A program made the position numbers and the translations under genes. A stretch of 34,935 nucleotides of DNA from Tistlia consotensis USBA 355 (lineage in GTDB: Bacteria > Pseudomonadota > Alphaproteobacteria > Kiloniellales > DSM-21159): positions 1 to 34,935 of the forward strand of contig NZ_FWZX01000047.1 in NCBI RefSeq assembly GCF_900177295.1, read 5' to 3'. Of this stretch, positions 32,274 to 34,935 are shown one piece after another; position 1 is the stretch's first letter; every line of letters starts with the position of its first letter. The notes under the pieces were generated by a model. It made no database searches. It worked only from the letters and a program-made list of their open reading frames with translations, and had not been told where the DNA came from.

Positions 32274-34505
32274 ATGGCAGGAAAGCTGGCGGCGCTGGTC
32301 TCGGCGCTGGTCCTGGGCGGTCGGGCCGCCGTCACCGGGCTTCCGGCGCCGAGCGACCGCCGCGCCCGGCTCGCGGCCTTCCCGACCCGCGGCCTGCCGC
32401 TGGAGGGTCGGGTCACGGTCCGCTGGAACGAGCGGATGGTGCCCTTCGTCGAGGCCGGCAGCGACCGCGACGGCGCCTTCGTGCTGGGCCTGGTCCACGC
32501 CCACCTCAGGCTCGGCCAGATGGAGACCCTGCGCCGGGTCTCGCAAGGCCGCATCGCCGAGATGGTCGGCCCCTTCGCCACCGACATCGACCGCTCCCTG
32601 CGCATCCTCGGCCTCGGCCGCGCCGCGCCGGCGATCGTCGCGGCGCTGCCGGCGGCGACGCGCGACTGGCTCGAGGCCTACCTCGAAGGCGTCAACCACT
32701 ACCTCGCGACCTGCGAGCGGCTGCCCCACGAGTTCGCGCTCTTCGGCCTGGAGCGGGAGCCCTGGCGGGCCGAGGAGGTCGTCACCCTCGGCCGCCTGGT
32801 CTCGACCGACGTCAACTGGCTGGTCTGGTTCGGCCTGCTCAAGCAGCGCGCGCGGCCGGACTGGCCGGGGCTCTGGGCGCGCCTCGTCGCGGCCGGCAGC
32901 AACTCGACGGCCAGCTATCACCTCGAGGAGGGCGCCCAGGCCGCCTTGCTGGAGGCGATCCTGGCCGGCGCGAGCCGCAGCGGCTCCAACGCCGTCGCCG
33001 TCGCCGGCACGCGCAGCCGCAGCGGCGGCGCGCTGCTCGCCGGCGACCCGCACCTCGGTGTCAGCCAACCCAACGCCTGGATCATCGCCGGCTATCGCAC
33101 GCCGAGCACCCACGCGGTCGGCTTCATGGCGGCGGGCCTGCCCTTCGTCGCGATCGGCCGCAATCCCTGGATCGCCTGGGGCGGCACCAACCTGCGCTCC
33201 GCCAACAGCGACCTGATCGACGTTTCCGGCCTGCCGCCCGAGGCCTTCGAGACCGAGCGCCAGACCATCAAGGTGCGCGGCTGGCGCGACGCCGAGGTCG
33301 CGATCCGCCATACCGTCCACGGCCCGGTGATCACCGACGCGCCGCTGCTGAAGGCCGACGGCCTGCAGGCGGCGCTCACCTGGATCGGCCATCGGCCGAG
33401 CGACGAGCTCAGCGCCCTGCTTGCCGTGAACCGGGCCCGGAACTGGGAGGAGTTCCGCGCCGGGCTGGAGGGCTACGCCGTCTCGCCGCAGAACTTCGTC
33501 TACGCGGACGCCGCCGGCGACATCGGCCAGGTCATGGCGACCCGCCTGCCGGCGCGGCCGAAGGATCCGCCGGCGGAGCTGCTCCAGCCGCCCGAGGCGG
33601 CGGCGCACTGGCAGCGCATCCTCGGCGCCAACGAGCTGCCCCAGGCCTTCCGGCCGGAGACCGGGCTGCTCGCCTCGGCCAACAACCGCGGCGCCGAGGC
33701 CGAGGTGCCGGTCGGCTGGTTCTTCTCGACGAACGACCGGGTCGAGCGGCTCTACGCGCTGCTCGCCGCCGGCGACAAGGTCGGGGTCGAGGACCTCGTC
33801 GCCCTGCAGCAGGACGTCTACATGGCCTCGGCCGTCGCGCTGCGTGACCTGGTCGTCGCCCGGGCCGAGGGCCTGCCGCTCGACGGGCCGGCGGCCGGGG
33901 TGCTGGCGAGCCTGCGCGACTGGGACGGCCACTACCGGGCCGACAGCCGCGGCGCACTGGCCTTCGAGCAGACCCTGGTCCCGCTGACCGCCGCGCTGTT
34001 CGAACGCCGCGACCTAGCGGCCTTCGAGTCGGGCGGCCGTGCGTTCCAGCTGATCGGCGAGGAGCTGTCGCTGCTGCCCGACGCCCGCCTGCGCCCGGCG
34101 CTCGCCGAGGCGCTCGGCAAGGCCGCCGCCGGCGTCGCGCGCTTCGGCGACTGGGGCGGCCAGCACCGCATGGTGCTGCAGCACCCGCTCGGCGGCCTGC
34201 CGCTGCTCGGCCGCCGCTACCGCTTCCTCGACTATCCCGTCGCCGGCTCCAGCTCGACCGTCATGAAGACCGCCCACCGGCTGACCGCCGAGCGCCACCC
34301 GACCGGCTACGGCAGCCAGGCCCGCCACATCTCCGACCTCTCGGACCCCGACGCCAACTGGTTCGTCCTGCTCGGCGGCCAGGACGGCTGGTTCGGCTCC
34401 GAGCACTTCCTCGACCAGGTGGAGCTCTGGCGCGCCGGCGAGTACGTGCAGGTCCCGCTGAGCCCCGGCGACGACTGGGGCGAGGTCATGGTGCTGGCGG
34501 GGTAG
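32274..34505 (+). CDS. Penicillin acylase family (Ntn-hydrolase) protein
   Basis: These enzymes cut amide bonds of acylated substrates, such as penicillins or acyl-homoserine lactones, after self-cleavage into alpha and beta chains. The 743-residue product has the alpha-chain region (RVTVRWNERMVPFVEAGS, FVLGLVHAHLRLGQME) and the beta-chain start GSNAVAVAG with nucleophile S238. HTVHGPVI and GPLGG-like segments of the beta chain follow (HPLGGLPLLG). ATG 32274 with GGAAGGG upstream gives a weak hydrophobic N-terminus (LAALVSALVLGG) that is only a marginal signal peptide, while the family is usually periplasmic. The frame is open far upstream, but that part is antisense to the GMC gene. The substrate is not predictable. 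Confidence 0.9.
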   Translation: MAGKLAALVSALVLGGRAAVTGLPAPSDRRARLAAFPTRGLPLEGRVTVRWNERMVPFVEAGSDRDGAFVLGLVHAHLRLGQMETLRRVSQGRIAEMVGPFATDIDRSLRILGLGRAAPAIVAALPAATRDWLEAYLEGVNHYLATCERLPHEFALFGLEREPWRAEEVVTLGRLVSTDVNWLVWFGLLKQRARPDWPGLWARLVAAGSNSTASYHLEEGAQAALLEAILAGASRSGSNAVAVAGTRSRSGGALLAGDPHLGVSQPNAWIIAGYRTPSTHAVGFMAAGLPFVAIGRNPWIAWGGTNLRSANSDLIDVSGLPPEAFETERQTIKVRGWRDAEVAIRHTVHGPVITDAPLLKADGLQAALTWIGHRPSDELSALLAVNRARNWEEFRAGLEGYAVSPQNFVYADAAGDIGQVMATRLPARPKDPPAELLQPPEAAAHWQRILGANELPQAFRPETGLLASANNRGAEAEVPVGWFFSTNDRVERLYALLAAGDKVGVEDLVALQQDVYMASAVALRDLVVARAEGLPLDGPAAGVLASLRDWDGHYRADSRGALAFEQTLVPLTAALFERRDLAAFESGGRAFQLIGEELSLLPDARLRPALAEALGKAAAGVARFGDWGGQHRMVLQHPLGGLPLLGRRYRFLDYPVAGSSSTVMKTAHRLTAERHPTGYGSQARHISDLSDPDANWFVLLGGQDGWFGSEHFLDQVELWRAGEYVQVPLSPGDDWGEVMVLAG

Positions 34506-34526
34506 GGCGCTCGCCGGCCCCAATTC

Positions 34527-34604
34527 GCTTCGTCCTGAGCTTGTCGAAGGGCGGAGCGAAACCGGCTCGGACGGTGCCGGAATGGCTTCGCCCTTCGACA
34601 GGCT
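34527..34604. repeat. Palindromic repeat of the CCTTCGACAGGCTCAGGA type, right arm truncated by an IS
   Basis: The left arm GCTTCGTCCTGAGCTTGTCG and on (34527-34552) should pair with a right arm GCCCTTCGACAGGCTCAGGA and on. Only GCCCTTCGACAGGCT (34590-34604) is present before the sequence changes to the IS end. An intact copy is at 19877-19995. Confidence 0.8.
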
Positions 34605-34935
34605 GTATAGACCGGAGAGATGGTGGACGGGTGTTCGGGGACATGGTGGACGCATTCTGATCGGCATTGAGGGTCTCATGAGGGAGGCTTTCGATGCCCT
34701 GGCAGGAGGTGTCGATCGTGTCGCAGCGTCGGGAGTTCGTGCTTTTGGCGAGCCGGGAGGGGGCGAACAAGCGCGCTCTGTGCCGGCGCTTCGGGATCAG
34801 CCCGACGGTCGGCTATCGCTGGCTGGCGCGCTATCGCGCGGCGGGCCTGGCGGGCCTGGAGGACCGCTCGCGCCGGCCGCTGCATTCGCCGAACGAGACG
34901 CCGGTGGCGATCCAGGCGGCGGTGGTCGAGCAGCG
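34604..34935 (+). mobile_element. IS481-family insertion sequence, left end and start of transposase (runs off the window)
   Basis: The element begins TGTATAGACCGGAGAGATGG at 34604. A 13-base motif, GA(G/C)ATGGTGGACG, occurs twice (34617-34629 and 34640-34652), as expected for transposase binding sites at an IS end. The transposase gene starts 90 bases in. The right end and any target duplication lie outside the window. Confidence 0.8.
34694..34935 (+). CDS. IS481-family transposase, N-terminal part
   Basis: ATG 34694 has GGGAGG upstream. The frame stays open to the window end, giving 80 residues. It begins MPWQEVSIVSQRREFV and has the helix-turn-helix RALCRRFGISPTVGYRWLAR followed by the Gly/Leu and DRSRRP segment. 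This is the standard N-terminal DNA-binding part of IS481-type transposases. The DDE catalytic domain is beyond the window, so intactness is unknown. Confidence 0.9.
   Translation, partial: MPWQEVSIVSQRREFVLLASREGANKRALCRRFGISPTVGYRWLARYRAAGLAGLEDRSRRPLHSPNETPVAIQAAVVEQ

Overview
The window looks like chromosomal DNA of a G+C-rich alphaproteobacterium, probably of the Rhodospirillales type. The reasons are the very high G+C of most genes (50 of 60 bases G or C in the line starting at 16861), the Rrf2-sufBCDS-sufE-sufT-sufA iron-sulfur operon, and the dispersed palindromic repeats built on CCCCGC/GCGGGG, CTCTCCCC/GGTGAGG and CCTTCGACAGGCTCAGGA cores. No RNA genes or CRISPR arrays were recognised. 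The genus cannot be fixed from the window.

Layout. Bases 1-325 are the 3' end of an IS1182-like element. Bases 326-4927 are a clearly A+T-richer insert (30 of 60 G+C in the line at 3481). It holds one large KAP-family P-loop NTPase gene, broken by or read through a +1 frame change at a T6 run (3920-3925), behind an extended -10 promoter and a 22-codon hydrophobic leader ORF. This is the most likely horizontally acquired, possibly defence-related, locus. From 5039 the host-like G+C resumes: a GFA-fold protein, an alpha/beta hydrolase whose nucleophile serine is replaced by glycine, a Tat-exported beta-carbonic anhydrase, an HpcH/HpaI aldolase, an orphan Tat-type oligopeptide-family binding protein, a GlxA-family regulator, a PAS_5 protein, a solitary BioY, and a secreted Sel1/LprI-like protein.

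Bases 14195-19245 hold a metabolic group. A DoeA/creatinase-like M24 hydrolase is divergent from an HSL-type esterase. The esterase is followed by a TauD/gamma-butyrobetaine-hydroxylase-like oxygenase that overlaps by ATGA a PhnZ-type HD oxygenase. This pair fits TmpA/TmpB, which oxidise trimethylaminoethylphosphonate to glycine betaine and phosphate. An alkaline-phosphatase-superfamily phosphodiesterase-like gene follows. Together with the GbdR-like regulator class upstream and a choline-dehydrogenase-like GMC enzyme downstream, the window has a quaternary-amine and organophosphonate flavour.

Bases 19431-26494 are the SUF operon on the minus strand. It is tightly coupled (TGATG-type overlaps) and headed by a [2Fe-2S]-type Rrf2 regulator with a readable promoter and a palindromic operator. 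After it come uracil phosphoribosyltransferase, an HcaT-like MFS transporter, a Cache-type chemoreceptor, a GMC oxidoreductase with a strong terminator hairpin, and a divergent penicillin-acylase-family gene. The window ends inside an IS481-family element that has inserted into the right arm of one of the palindromic repeats.
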